Part shown: in pieces, positions 7,791-16,659 of the stretch
Layout: each line of letters begins with the position of its first letter
How positions within the stretch are numbered: the first letter of the stretch is position 1
Assembly: GCF_014202505.1 (NCBI RefSeq)
Contig: NZ_JACHGW010000007.1
Location: forward strand, 124,001 to 188,000
From: Armatimonas rosea
Lineage (GTDB): Bacteria; Armatimonadota; Armatimonadia; Armatimonadales; Armatimonadaceae
Length of the DNA stretch: 64,000 nt
Reading direction: 5' to 3'
Position numbers and translations under genes: made by a program
The notes under the pieces: model-generated
The model's input: the letters and a program-made list of their open reading frames with translations, nothing else
Told to the model about the DNA's origin: nothing
The model's database searches: none

Positions 7791-8561
7791 ATGGACAAAG
7801 CTCTAGAATCGACAGACAAGGCATTAGCAGATAGAGACAAGGCTTTAGCAGACACGGACACAGCAGTCGCCGTGAAGGCAGCGCCCACGCGACGCAGTCC
7901 GGGGGCGACCAGTGCCCGCGTGGACCGCGAGCTAGCGCGCGCCGAGCAGGTGCTTGCCGCCGCGCAGCGCACGCCCTACAAGACCGCCCTTGCGGGGCAG
8001 GGAATCTCGGCGGCGTTTGTGGCGACCCTGGCCCAAGACACGGTGGCGTGTCGGGGCGATATCAGCGCCGCTGTGGACCATACCGCAGCCAAGAAGCAGG
8101 CCACCCAAGTCGAGGCCGCGGCAAAGACCGCCCTCCTGCGCCGGGTGCGCGGCCTGCAAGCCGCCGCACGGCAGAAGCTGGCCGTGACCAACCCGGCGGC
8201 GCTGGCGGTCTACGGGATCGGGGAGAAGCTGGAGCGCCTGCCCCGCGCGAGTCTGATCTCCCGTGTGGAGGCGATCCTGGCACGGCTCCCTGGCGATATC
8301 CTCCCTGGGGTCGATGATGGGGACATGGACGCGCTCCAGGAGGCTCTGGCAAGCTGGACCGCGGCCCATCAGGAGCAGAGTGTCCAGCAGAGCGGCTCGA
8401 CCAACCGGCGTGGCACCCGTGACGCGCACCTCAAGAGCATCACCGAGCGCCGCCGCCAGATTCAGTTCGCCGCCGATGCGCTCTACCCCTACGACGACCC
8501 CGAGCACCAAGGCACCCGCGGCGAGTTCGATCTGCCTCTGGATCGCCCCTACACCGGGTAA
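7791..8561 (+). CDS. Hypothetical protein headed by DKAL(A)-type repeats
   Basis: 256 residues from the ATG at 7791. The longer open frame upstream crosses the divergent gene's signal peptide and is rejected. AAGGA lies 10-15 nt upstream and may be the ribosome site. The N-terminus repeats a seven-residue unit: DKALEST, DKALADR, DKALADT, then DTAVAVK. The rest is Ala/Arg/Leu-rich and largely helical (residues 45-200), ending in a polar tail with YPYDDPEH. No signal peptide, membrane segment or catalytic motif is seen. It is probably cytoplasmic; the function is unknown. Confidence 0.75.
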   Translation: MDKALESTDKALADRDKALADTDTAVAVKAAPTRRSPGATSARVDRELARAEQVLAAAQRTPYKTALAGQGISAAFVATLAQDTVACRGDISAAVDHTAAKKQATQVEAAAKTALLRRVRGLQAAARQKLAVTNPAALAVYGIGEKLERLPRASLISRVEAILARLPGDILPGVDDGDMDALQEALASWTAAHQEQSVQQSGSTNRRGTRDAHLKSITERRRQIQFAADALYPYDDPEHQGTRGEFDLPLDRPYTG

Positions 8562-8576
8562 AATCGGTATAACGAA

Positions 8577-8708
8577 ATGCCCTTCGGACTCAAGGTTTTG
8601 CTGGACCGTTTCTCTTACCCGGAGGGTATTTTGCGGTTTTCCTGGATACCCCGACGCTTGGGGCTGCGAGTTGACATTCGCGAAAACAAAGCGCCAAATC
8701 AAGGATAA
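8577..8708 (+). CDS. Short native-looking ORF, possibly a gene cut by the AT-rich segment
   Basis: 43 codons, MPFGLKVLLDRFSYPEGILR to IRENKAPNQG, with normal local base composition. The ATG follows TATAAC by 4 nt, the close-spaced promoter pattern of real starts in this window. The frame stops at 8708, close to where composition falls to very AT-rich. A second open stretch of about 42 codons (roughly 9144-9269, with CRFCTDPRRK) lies after the AT-rich ORF. This could be one gene split by insertion, or a genuine micro-protein. No homology is recognised. Confidence 0.35.
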   Translation: MPFGLKVLLDRFSYPEGILRFSWIPRRLGLRVDIRENKAPNQG

Positions 8709-8716
8709 TCTTAGTT

Positions 8717-9142
8717 ATGGAAAATAATACTTTGCATGGATATATTGTTATTCTTTATAAAATTCGCATGAAGAAAACCATATTTGAAAATGAAATTGAT
8801 TTCAGAGAGAGGTCTGTTAATTACTTCAATAAAAAGATGCAATCAGGTATTGATAATGTGTATAGGTTTATTTTTGTAGATAATTTAGAAGATGTTTTTA
8901 TACTTCATGACGCATCTGATAATATTTTTAGGAATTTAAAAAATAAAGTTAAGATTTTTATGTCTGTGAAAAATAAACATAGAGTTTATGATGTAGAAAT
9001 CAAAAATAATGAACAATTAGTGAAAATAAGGAAGGAGGCATTGCACTATGTGGAGTGCGAGATTGTTGCAACGTTTGTACCTAAGTTGAGCTTTACTCGA
9101 AATGGATTGATAATTGAAATTAATGAATTCAGGAGTATGTAA
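8717..9142 (+). CDS. AT-rich orphan ORF of foreign composition
   Basis: 141 residues from the ATG at 8717, with AAGGA about 11 nt upstream; an alternative ATG is at 8768. GC content is about 30% by eye, against 60-65% around it, and codons are A/T-ending. The protein is rich in Lys, Asn, Ile and Phe with alternating strands (VYRFIFVDNLEDVFILHD, KVKIFMSVKNKHRVYDVEI). No signal peptide or membrane helix is evident. I recognise no domain. Composition points to recent acquisition from an AT-rich donor, but no transposase, integrase or repeat flanks it. Confidence 0.65.
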   Translation: MENNTLHGYIVILYKIRMKKTIFENEIDFRERSVNYFNKKMQSGIDNVYRFIFVDNLEDVFILHDASDNIFRNLKNKVKIFMSVKNKHRVYDVEIKNNEQLVKIRKEALHYVECEIVATFVPKLSFTRNGLIIEINEFRSM

Positions 9143-9256
9143 AGATAAAAGCCTCTTCTCCTGTCGCTTCTGTACAGACCCCAGACGAAAGTTTGTCCCT
9201 GAGTGCCCTTCTTCAGCGATCCTGACTATTGGCTGGAAACCCTTGGGGCAGCGTGC

Positions 9257-9272
9257 TATAATCGGGTAGAAC
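9257..9272 (+). promoter_or_regulatory. Promoter -10 region for the acyl-CoA synthetase operon
   Basis: A perfect TATAAT is at 9257-9262, and a second hexamer TAGAAC at 9267-9272 ends 7 nt before the ATG at 9280. CTGGAA at 9233-9238 could serve as a weak -35 for the first hexamer (18 bp spacer). Either would give a very short leader or none. Confidence 0.6.
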
Positions 9273-9279
9273 CTCGACA

Positions 9280-10896
9280 ATGACCGACGAGAACTTTAGC
9301 CCGGAGCTCGCTCCCCAGATTCAGCATGCCCGGAGCCTGGCGGCTCCCTATACCTACCGCTTCAAGAACCTCACCGATGTGGTCTTTGCCCGCGCCCTCA
9401 GCGACTCGCCGTTTCTGACGTACTTTGACGACGACGGCACGCGCCAGACCTGGAGCTACAAAGACCTCTGGTACAAGGCGGCGTTCTTGGCGGAGCACCT
9501 GGAAAAAGACACGGGCTTGCGGCCCGGCGACCGGGTGGCGACTCTCACGGGGAACTCGCCCGATACCGTGCTGCTGTATGTCGCCTGTTGGTTTCTGGGA
9601 GTGACCGTGGTGCCGATCAACCTGACCGAGGACGACGAGCGGATCGCCTATATTCTGGAGCACGCTCAGTGTGTTCTGGCCTTCGCTCCCCCCGAGCAGG
9701 CGCACCGGGTCCGGGGGTGCCGGGTCAAGACTGCCTGGGACGCGAGCCACTGCCACCGCGGTGTCATCAACCGCACCCTGCCCGCCGACACCGAGGCGCT
9801 GATTGTCTACACCTCGGGGACCACGGGGCCGCCCAAGGGAGTGGTTCTCGAGCACCAGAACCTGATCGCCGATGCGCAGGGAATCGCGGCGTGGCACGGC
9901 TTCACCGAGACCGACCGGGCGATGCTGGTCCTGCCGCTCCACCATGTCAATGGGATCGTCGTGACCCTGATGACCCCGCTTGTCACCGGGGGGAGCATCG
10001 TCCTCAATAAGAAGTTCTCCGCCAGCCGCTTTTGGAAGACAGTCGCCGACGAAACGTGCACCTGGAGCAGCGTGGTCCCGACCATCCTGGCGTTTCTCTG
10101 CGAGACCCACCCCGATGGTGTCCCGATCCCGCCGGACTTCCGCCACTTTATCTGCGGTGCCGGCCCGCTGACCACCGACCTCGCCAAGCGCTTCGACCGG
10201 GTCTTTGGGGCGCGCGTCGTGCACGGCTACGGCCTCTCGGAGACGACCTGCTACTCGTGCTTCCTGCCCACCGACCTCGACCAAGAAACCTACGCGCACT
10301 GGATGTGGGAGTGCGGGTTTCCGTCGATTGGCATCCCCCTGCCCGAGAACGAGATGGCGGTTCACGACGAGAGCGGCAACGCGCTGCCCGCCGACACGCG
10401 CGGGGAGATTGTCGCGCGTGGGGTCAATGTCATGCGCGCCTACTACCGCCGCCCCGAGGCCAACGCCGCCGCCTTCACCCACGGCTGGTTCCGCTCCGGC
10501 GACGAGGGCTTCTGGCGTCCTGGCCCCGATAGCCAGCCTTACTTCTTTATCACCGGGCGCCTGAAGGAGCTGATTATCCGGGGCGGGGTCAACTACTCGC
10601 CGCTGGAGATCGACGAAGTACTCAACGCGATTCCCGGAGTCAAGGCCGCGATGGCGGTTGGCTTTGAGAACAACTTCTACGGCGAGGAGATCGGTGCCTA
10701 TGTCCAGCGCGAGCCCGGTGCCGCCCTGGCCGAGGCCGAGATTCTCGCCGCGTGCTTGGAGACCCTTCCCTTCAACAAGGCCCCCAAGGTGGTTGTCTTT
10801 GGCGACGACTTCCCGGTCACGAGCACGGGCAAGTACCAGCGCGGCAAGCTCAAGCCGCTCTTCGCCGCCTGGCGCGATGCGGAGTTTCGCAAGTGA
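9280..10896 (+). CDS. Class I adenylate-forming enzyme, acyl-CoA synthetase (AMP ligase) type
   Basis: 538 residues. It activates a carboxylic acid to an acyl-AMP and then probably a CoA thioester. The P-loop VYTSGTTGPPKGVVLEH is at about residues 173-189, the A5 motif HGYGLSETTCYS at about 314-325, the A7 Asp in WFRSGDEGFW, the hinge GRLKELIIRGG, and the catalytic Lys of A10 in TSTGKYQRGKLK. The acid is not predictable; being first in an operon with ETF and acyl-CoA dehydrogenase, it plausibly supplies the acyl-CoA. The stop overlaps the next GTG by 4 bp. Confidence 0.88.
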   Translation: MTDENFSPELAPQIQHARSLAAPYTYRFKNLTDVVFARALSDSPFLTYFDDDGTRQTWSYKDLWYKAAFLAEHLEKDTGLRPGDRVATLTGNSPDTVLLYVACWFLGVTVVPINLTEDDERIAYILEHAQCVLAFAPPEQAHRVRGCRVKTAWDASHCHRGVINRTLPADTEALIVYTSGTTGPPKGVVLEHQNLIADAQGIAAWHGFTETDRAMLVLPLHHVNGIVVTLMTPLVTGGSIVLNKKFSASRFWKTVADETCTWSSVVPTILAFLCETHPDGVPIPPDFRHFICGAGPLTTDLAKRFDRVFGARVVHGYGLSETTCYSCFLPTDLDQETYAHWMWECGFPSIGIPLPENEMAVHDESGNALPADTRGEIVARGVNVMRAYYRRPEANAAAFTHGWFRSGDEGFWRPGPDSQPYFFITGRLKELIIRGGVNYSPLEIDEVLNAIPGVKAAMAVGFENNFYGEEIGAYVQREPGAALAEAEILAACLETLPFNKAPKVVVFGDDFPVTSTGKYQRGKLKPLFAAWRDAEFRK

Positions 10897-11876
10897 AAAA
10901 TGCTCCCCCCCTAACCCCCGCCCCGCGGGGGGACAAAATGGAAACTCCTTCTCTCCCCCCCGTCGGACGGGGGCAGGGGGGGGAAGGCCTCACCACGGGG
11001 GAGGCACCGTTTATCGAGCAGGCGCGGGAGGCGGGGCAGCGGTTTATCCAGCAGCCCTACGAGCTCTACAGTGAGAGTAACCACGAGGCCTGGCGGCGGC
11101 TCTATGCGCGCCAGGAGGACTCGTGGGCGCGCTTTGCCAACCGACACTTCCTCCGCGGCCTGGAGTCGCTGCACCTGGATCGGGGACAGGTGCCGGACCT
11201 CGATGACGTGAATAAGTTCCTCTCGCCGCGCACGGGGTTTGTGGCGCGGCCGGTCTCGGGGTATGTCCCGGCGTTTGCCTTCTTCGACTGCCTGCGCCAG
11301 CGCGCCTTCCCAACCACCATCACGATCCGCGATGCCAACCGCCTCGACTACCTCCCCGAGCCCGATATCTTCCACGACATCGCCGGTCATGTCCCCATGC
11401 ACACCGATCCCGCCTTCGCCGATGCCCTCGTGCGCTTTGGGGACTGCGCCCACACGGCGGCGGAGCTGGCGGCGGGAATCAAGGACAAAGACCAGCAGGT
11501 CCAGCAGCTCTCCAGCATCATCCGCGCGATGGCGCGCTTCTTCTGGTTCACGATTGAGTTTGGGCTCATGCGCGAGGGCGACGCGCTCAAGGTCTACGGC
11601 TCGGGGCTGCTCAGCTCTCGTGGCGAGATTGAGCACGCGATTGTCTCGCCGCACGTGCAGCGCTACCCACTCCAGCTCGAATGGGTAATTAACCAGGGGT
11701 TTGAGATTGATCACTATCAGCCGTTACTCTTTATTGTTGCTAGTTTTGATCATCTGTTTGAGCTAGTGGACACGCTCGAAAAGTGGATGCGCTTGGGTAA
11801 ACTAAGTAATGTCGCGCCCGGTGAGCCTGGTGTCTCCGAGGCGGACTTGAGGAGTTTTTTAGATGTCGGTAATTGA
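10893..11876 (+). CDS. phhA: Phenylalanine 4-monooxygenase (aromatic amino acid hydroxylase) with repeat-encoded N-terminus
   Basis: 327 residues from the GTG at 10893, which overlaps the upstream TGA. It is a pterin- and iron-dependent hydroxylase converting Phe to Tyr. The iron ligands are visible: H161 and H166 in FHDIAGHVP, and E222 in FTIEFG. The core begins around residue 32 (PFIEQAREAGQRF). Residues of roughly 5-31 are encoded by a C/G-rich palindrome (10905-10983), giving PPLTPAPRGDK and LPPVGRGQGG, which no hydroxylase needs. An alternative start inside the repeat (ATG 10938) would only shorten this. Tyr/Phe catabolism would fit the operon. Confidence 0.88.
   Translation: MKNAPPLTPAPRGDKMETPSLPPVGRGQGGEGLTTGEAPFIEQAREAGQRFIQQPYELYSESNHEAWRRLYARQEDSWARFANRHFLRGLESLHLDRGQVPDLDDVNKFLSPRTGFVARPVSGYVPAFAFFDCLRQRAFPTTITIRDANRLDYLPEPDIFHDIAGHVPMHTDPAFADALVRFGDCAHTAAELAAGIKDKDQQVQQLSSIIRAMARFFWFTIEFGLMREGDALKVYGSGLLSSRGEIEHAIVSPHVQRYPLQLEWVINQGFEIDHYQPLLFIVASFDHLFELVDTLEKWMRLGKLSNVAPGEPGVSEADLRSFLDVGN
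10905..10983. repeat. C/G-rich double-hairpin palindromic repeat (family C, full form) inside phhA
   Basis: CCCCCCCTAACCCCCG, loop CCC, CGGGGGGA, then a 20-base spacer (CAAAATGGAAACTCCTTCT), then CCCCCCCGTCGGACGGGGGC AGGGGGGG. The order of arms equals the copy at 6055-6150. It is in frame with phhA and contains no stop in that frame. Confidence 0.85.
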
Positions 11877-12966
11877 TGTCCTAGTCCCACAGATGGGCGA
11901 AGGCTTGCAGGAAGTGCTCCTGGTTGAGTTTTTCAAGAAGCCCGGCGAGCGGATCACGCGCGACGAGCCGTTCTACTCCATGGAGACAGACAAGGCGACG
12001 ATGGATGTCGAGTGCCCGCACGAGGGGGTGCTGGTGGAGTGGCTCGCCGCTGAGGGCGATACGCTGGCCATTGGCGCGCCTGTCTGCCGGATGGAGGTGT
12101 CGGTTGCCGCCCCAGAGCCCACGGCGGCTCCATCCCAGCCCTCCCTGGCCCCGGCAGAAGTTCCCGAGGAACGAGGCGGGTGGGTTCCCCCCCGCACCCG
12201 TGCCTACGCCAAGGAAAAAGGCATCGACGAGAGCGTGCTTGCCACCATCCCCGCCGCGAGCGGGAAGCTGATGCCCGCCGATATCGATGCGTATCTCAAG
12301 GCCGCCACGCCGACCGAGACAGCCTACACGGAGCGGCCGGTCTCACCGCAGGACAAGACCTTTATCTACCGGCTGAAGCGCAGCGCGGAGCAGGTGATCC
12401 CCGCCACTGCCAAGCGCCAGCTCGACTGGGGACCGGTGCGCGCCTACGCCGACAAGAAAAAAGCAGAGCTCTCTGAGAACCCGCCGTCGGCGTTTAACTG
12501 TGTCGCCTACGCCATCGCCAAGGCCACGGCGGAGCACCCGAAGTTCCGCTCTACCCTGCTCCGGGAGGAAGTGATCCGCGAGCACGCCCATGTCAACCTC
12601 GGAATCGCGGTCGCGCGTCCGAGCGGGGAGCTGGTAGTCGCCGTAGTCAGTGCGGCGGACTCCCTGAGCTTCGAGGACTTTGTCGCCGCTTCCAAGGGCA
12701 ATATCGCGCTGGCCCGTGACGGCCGCGACCAGGCGACCGAGGCGACCCAGCTCCTGCTGACCTACATGGGGCCGTATGAGATCATCGACGCGGTACCCGT
12801 TTTGGTCGCTCCGGCCGCCGCCGTGCTCTTTATCGGCTCGCCGTTTGAGCAAGGGGGCAAGCAAGTCGTCAACATCGTCCTGACCTTCGACCATCGCCTC
12901 GTGCACGGAGTCGAGGCGGCGGAGTTTCTGCGCACCATCGCCCGCAACGTGGAGAGCCTCGAATGA
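11863..12966 (+). CDS. Lipoyl-domain 2-oxoacid dehydrogenase E2-like acyltransferase
   Basis: 367 residues with a full E2 layout. A lipoyl domain spans 1-80 (lipoylation site K44 in METDKAT), then a Pro/Ala linker. A peripheral-subunit-binding domain lies at about 108-145 (WVPPRTRAYAKEKGI) and a catalytic chloramphenicol-acetyltransferase-like domain at 155-367. The active-site motif reads DHRLVHG with His344. The usual form is DHRxxDG, so the conserved Asp is His348 here. No E1 or E3 gene is nearby. It overlaps phhA by 14 bp and etfB by 4 bp. It could be an E2 borrowing E1/E3 from elsewhere, or an altered acyltransferase serving this operon. Confidence 0.85.
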   Translation: MSVIDVLVPQMGEGLQEVLLVEFFKKPGERITRDEPFYSMETDKATMDVECPHEGVLVEWLAAEGDTLAIGAPVCRMEVSVAAPEPTAAPSQPSLAPAEVPEERGGWVPPRTRAYAKEKGIDESVLATIPAASGKLMPADIDAYLKAATPTETAYTERPVSPQDKTFIYRLKRSAEQVIPATAKRQLDWGPVRAYADKKKAELSENPPSAFNCVAYAIAKATAEHPKFRSTLLREEVIREHAHVNLGIAVARPSGELVVAVVSAADSLSFEDFVAASKGNIALARDGRDQATEATQLLLTYMGPYEIIDAVPVLVAPAAAVLFIGSPFEQGGKQVVNIVLTFDHRLVHGVEAAEFLRTIARNVESLE

Positions 12967-13721
12967 TCGTCGTTGTGCCCGTCAAGCGTGTCCCCGACCC
13001 CTACGAGCGGATTCAAGTCAGCGGCGGAGCGGTCTGCCTAGACGATGTCAAGTGGGTGATCAACCCGTTTGATGAGATCGCGCTGGAGGAGGCGGTGCGG
13101 CTACGCGAGGGCGGTGCCGCGCTCGAGATTGTCGCCGTGAGTATCGGTGTGCCCGAGTGCGAGGCGACCCTGCGCGCGGCGCTGGCCATGGGAGCCGACC
13201 GCGCGATCTTGGTCGAGCACGACGGCCCGCTGGAGCCCCGGCAAGTGGCGTGTCTGCTCCAGCATGTCGCCGAGGGTGAGGGCGCTCGGCTGGTGCTGAT
13301 GGGCAAGCAGGCAATCGATGACGACTACGGCACGACGGGGCAGATGCTCGCGGCGAAGCTTCAGTGGCCCATCGCCTCGTTTGCCAGTGAGATTGTGCTG
13401 GAAGGGGAGTCTGCCGCGCGGGTGGTGCGTGAGGTGGATGCCGGACGCGAGACCGTGCGTGTCGCGCTCCCCGCTGTCATCACCGCCGATCTGCGCCTCA
13501 ACGAGCCACGCTATGTCGCGCTCCCGGCCATCCTCAAGGCACGCAGCAAGCCGCTCGTACGTACAGCTCCCGAGGAGCTCAGTGGCCCGTCGGGCTGGCC
13601 GAGCATGCCCGAGATTGAGCTTGTGGAGCTTGTGGCACCGCCGGCGCGCAAGCCGGGACGAAGGGTGGCGAGTGTCGATGCACTGGTCGCTGCCCTGAAA
13701 GACGAGGCTAAGGTTCTATGA
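12963..13721 (+). CDS. etfB: Electron transfer flavoprotein beta subunit
   Basis: 252 residues, the usual size. EtfB binds AMP and with EtfA forms the FAD carrier that takes electrons from acyl-CoA dehydrogenases. The start MIVVVPVKRVPDPYERIQV, NPFDEIALEEAVRL, GKQAIDDDYGTTGQMLA and the recognition-loop-like LPAVITADLRLNEPRYVALP are all typical. The start overlaps the E2 stop as ATGA, and the stop overlaps etfA in the same way, so all three are probably co-translated. Confidence 0.93.
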   Translation: MIVVVPVKRVPDPYERIQVSGGAVCLDDVKWVINPFDEIALEEAVRLREGGAALEIVAVSIGVPECEATLRAALAMGADRAILVEHDGPLEPRQVACLLQHVAEGEGARLVLMGKQAIDDDYGTTGQMLAAKLQWPIASFASEIVLEGESAARVVREVDAGRETVRVALPAVITADLRLNEPRYVALPAILKARSKPLVRTAPEELSGPSGWPSMPEIELVELVAPPARKPGRRVASVDALVAALKDEAKVL

Positions 13722-14548
13722 AACTACTTGTACTGGGGGAGGTGCCCCAGGCCGTGACCTTCGCCCAGCAGTGGGCCGCCGCGACCGGTGGGGACTATGT
13801 GACGGTCTCCGGCGACGGTGCCACGCCCTGGGACCTGGTCGCGACAATGCAAGCGCTTGGCTGTACGAGCCTCGCCGGCGCGGCAACGAGCTTCGGGCGC
13901 GATATCCTCGCCTACACCGCCGGGCTCCTGGACCTCCCCATGCTCTCCGACGTGCTAGCGGTAGAGAGCCACGACGGGCGACTGACCCTCACGCGCCCAC
14001 TGTACGCCGGCAATGTCCTAGCCCGAGTCCGAACGCGCGACGACCGCGCGGTCTACTCGGTCCGAACGGCGGCCTTTGGCCCGCCCGCCTCCGACAGCGC
14101 CCCAACCGTGGCGCTGGTAAAGGGGGACGCTCCTACCCTGCCAACCGTGCTCTCCCTGGATGCTCCTGCGCAGACGCGGCCCGAGCTGACACAGGCACGG
14201 GTTGTGGTCTCCGGCGGGCGGCCTACGCGCGACGCGGCGACCTTTGAGGCGCTGATTGGTGGTCTTGCGGACAAGCTGGGCGGGGCGGCGGGGGCGACCC
14301 GCGCCGCTGTGGATGCGGAGATCGCGCCCAATGAGCTGCAAGTCGGGCAGACCGGGAAGGTGGTCGCGCCGGAGCTCTATATCGCTGCCGGGATATCGGG
14401 GAGCATCCAGCACCTCGCGGGGATGAAGGACTCCAAGGTCATTGTCGCCATCAACACCGACCCCGATGCCCCGATCTTCGAGGTCGCCGACTACGGCCTG
14501 GTCGCCGACCTGCACCAGGCAATCCCCGAGCTGATCGCCAAGCTCTAG
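13718..14548 (+). CDS. etfA: Electron transfer flavoprotein alpha subunit
   Basis: 276 residues, somewhat short for EtfA because the N-terminal domain is compact. The C-terminal FAD domain is complete: [15 protein letters not shown], then [40 protein letters not shown] and [14 protein letters not shown]. It pairs with EtfB just upstream (4 bp overlap). Its electrons most likely pass to the membrane Fe-S protein encoded next. Confidence 0.93.
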   Translation: MKLLVLGEVPQAVTFAQQWAAATGGDYVTVSGDGATPWDLVATMQALGCTSLAGAATSFGRDILAYTAGLLDLPMLSDVLAVESHDGRLTLTRPLYAGNVLARVRTRDDRAVYSVRTAAFGPPASDSAPTVALVKGDAPTLPTVLSLDAPAQTRPELTQARVVVSGGRPTRDAATFEALIGGLADKLGGAAGATRAAVDAEIAPNELQVGQTGKVVAPELYIAAGISGSIQHLAGMKDSKVIVAINTDPDAPIFEVADYGLVADLHQAIPELIAKL

Positions 14549-14574
14549 AGAGACAATTAGAAGAGTCAGCGACG

Positions 14575-16659
14575 ATGCCGACACGAAAAATCCTCCTTCA
14601 TATCTCAACCAGCCAGCAGGTAGCGTTCTATCTGCTGGCACTGGTCGCACTGGCCGTCTGCACCTACGGAGTCTTCCGCCGCCTCAAGGTCTGGCGAGCG
14701 GGCAAGCCCCTGCCGCCGATCACCGACTGGCCCCAGCGGCTCCGGCACGTGCTTGATCAGACACTCGCCCAGCGGCGCGTGCGGCGGCGCAGGCTGGCAG
14801 GTGGGATGCACGCGGGGATCTTCTACGGCTTTTTGGTGCTCTTTATCGGGACCGTGATTGTCGCCATCGAGCACTACGGCGCGCTACTTTTTGGGGAGCA
14901 CTGGTTCTACAAAGGCACGTTCTATCTGCTTGTCAAGGCCGCGCTGGACCTCTTCGGCCTCGGCCTTGCTCTGGCCTTGTGTGTGGCGCTCTGGCGACGC
15001 CTCGTCACTAAGCCCGCGAGCCTGGGAAGCTCCCCCTACGATATCGGCTTTCTCACGCTTTGTCTTGCGGCGACCATCACGGGGTTTCTGCTGGAAGGCG
15101 CAGGGATCGCCGCCGACCCGGCTCGCCTGGGCTTTGCCGCGTTCACTCCTGTGGGGCTTGCCGTTGCCCAGGGCTTTGTTGGGCTCTCGGTGGGCACCTA
15201 CAGCCTGATCTGGTGGGGGCATATCGTGCTGGTGCTTGCGGTGATCGCCGCCCTGCCCTACGGCCGCCGCTACCATCTCTTTGTGATCCCGGCGACCGTC
15301 GCGCTCCAGCCCGAGCGTCCGATGGGGGTCCTTGCGCCGGTCTCTCTGGCGGAGGTGGAGGAGACAGGAACGCTCGGGCTTGCGACGCTCGGTGACCTAG
15401 ACTTCTGGCAGCGACTGAGCCTCGATGGCTGTATGGAGTGTGGGCGCTGCACCGATGTCTGCCCGGCCCATGCGGTGGGAAAAGAGCTCAACCCGAAGCT
15501 GATTGTTCTGGATATCCGTCGCCACGCCAATGGGGAGAAGAGTGTTCCGCTGGACTTCATCACCGACGAAGCGCTCTGGGCCTGTACGAACTGCCATGCC
15601 TGTGTCCAGGAGTGCCCCGCGCTGATCCGCCACGTAGACCTGATCGACGGTGTCCGGCGCTCTCGGGTGGCCGACGGCCGGCTGACGGGCTCGGGGGCGG
15701 GGATGCTCCGCCAGCTGGGGAGCCGTGAGAACCCGTGGGGCCTGCCCGCCTCTCAGCGGCTGGACTGGGCAAAGAATATCGAGCCTCCCATTGAGCGAGC
15801 CAGTAAAGACGATAACCGTGAGGTGCTGTTCTGGGTGGGCTGCTCGGGGGCGTTTGAGCCGCGCGCACAAAACACGGTCCAGGCCATTGCACAGCTTCTT
15901 CACGCGGCGGGCGTAAAGTTCACCGTGCTTGGTCCCAAGGAGCGCTGCACAGGAGATGCCGCACGCCGGCTGGGCGATGAGTTTCTCTTCCAGCAGCTCG
16001 CCGAGGCCAATATCGCGACGCTTGATGGGATCGGGGCCAAGCGCATTGTCACGCAGTGCCCGCACTGCCTGCACACGCTTAAAAACGAGTACGGGCAGCT
16101 CGGGGGCCACTACGAAGTGCTGCACCACACGCAGCTTCTTAGCGAGCTCATAGAGAGTGGGCGCCTTAAGCTTGATCCACAGGGCGAGGGCTCGGTGACC
16201 TACCACGATCCGTGTTTTCTCGCACGGGTCAATGGGGAGACCGAGGCACCACGAAAATCCCTAAAGGCTGCGCTTCCGCTTCCGATGCTGGAGCCGGAGC
16301 GCACGAAAGAGAAGACATTTTGTTGCGGGGCGGGTGGGGGGAGGATGTGGATGGAGGAGCCCCCGATCCAGCGTCCAGGCCGCAATCGCGCCGAGGAGCT
16401 GATCGCCACAGGAGCCACAACAGTCGCGGTGGGCTGTCCGTTCTGCAAGGTCATGGTCTCCGATTCCGTGGCTGCAGTGGGCGGTGAGAGCCCCCCTGAG
16501 GTCGTGGATGTGGCGGAGCTGATGGTACGGGGGCTGAGACCTCTCCCTCCCCCAGCCCCTCCCTCCCCCAGGCACTCGTCCCTCGTTGGGGAAGAGAGGG
16601 GAGCCGTACAGTCCGAATCCCCTTTCCCAGCGAAGAATGAGCGTCCGGGAGAGGGGTAG
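14575..16659 (+). CDS. Membrane Fe-S ETF:(mena)quinone oxidoreductase-type protein
   Basis: 694 residues. The N-terminal half has about five or six membrane helices (18-36, 82-104, 115-140, 155-175, 190-235), resembling the cytochrome-b-like NarI domain. Next come two 4Fe-4S motifs, CMECGRCTDVCP (about 285-296) and CTNCHACVQECP (about 339-350). Two CCG-type domains follow, with CPHCLHTLKNEYG (about 497) and CCGAGGGRMW (about 583). This is the architecture of EtfD/EMO-type proteins that oxidise ETF and reduce quinone, and the gene order etfB-etfA-this-acyl-CoA dehydrogenase supports it. Residues after about 654 come from a repeat that also supplies the stop codon. Confidence 0.88.
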   Translation: MPTRKILLHISTSQQVAFYLLALVALAVCTYGVFRRLKVWRAGKPLPPITDWPQRLRHVLDQTLAQRRVRRRRLAGGMHAGIFYGFLVLFIGTVIVAIEHYGALLFGEHWFYKGTFYLLVKAALDLFGLGLALALCVALWRRLVTKPASLGSSPYDIGFLTLCLAATITGFLLEGAGIAADPARLGFAAFTPVGLAVAQGFVGLSVGTYSLIWWGHIVLVLAVIAALPYGRRYHLFVIPATVALQPERPMGVLAPVSLAEVEETGTLGLATLGDLDFWQRLSLDGCMECGRCTDVCPAHAVGKELNPKLIVLDIRRHANGEKSVPLDFITDEALWACTNCHACVQECPALIRHVDLIDGVRRSRVADGRLTGSGAGMLRQLGSRENPWGLPASQRLDWAKNIEPPIERASKDDNREVLFWVGCSGAFEPRAQNTVQAIAQLLHAAGVKFTVLGPKERCTGDAARRLGDEFLFQQLAEANIATLDGIGAKRIVTQCPHCLHTLKNEYGQLGGHYEVLHHTQLLSELIESGRLKLDPQGEGSVTYHDPCFLARVNGETEAPRKSLKAALPLPMLEPERTKEKTFCCGAGGGRMWMEEPPIQRPGRNRAEELIATGATTVAVGCPFCKVMVSDSVAAVGGESPPEVVDVAELMVRGLRPLPPPAPPSPRHSSLVGEERGAVQSESPFPAKNERPGEG

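Noticed and set aside
8709-9142. AT-rich segment as an insertion sequence
   Set aside because: There is no transposase, and I saw no terminal inverted repeats or target duplication at its ends.
9256-10482. 408-codon minus-strand frame
   Set aside because: It lies antisense to the acyl-CoA synthetase-like gene, which has all its family motifs. The antisense product has no recognisable pattern.
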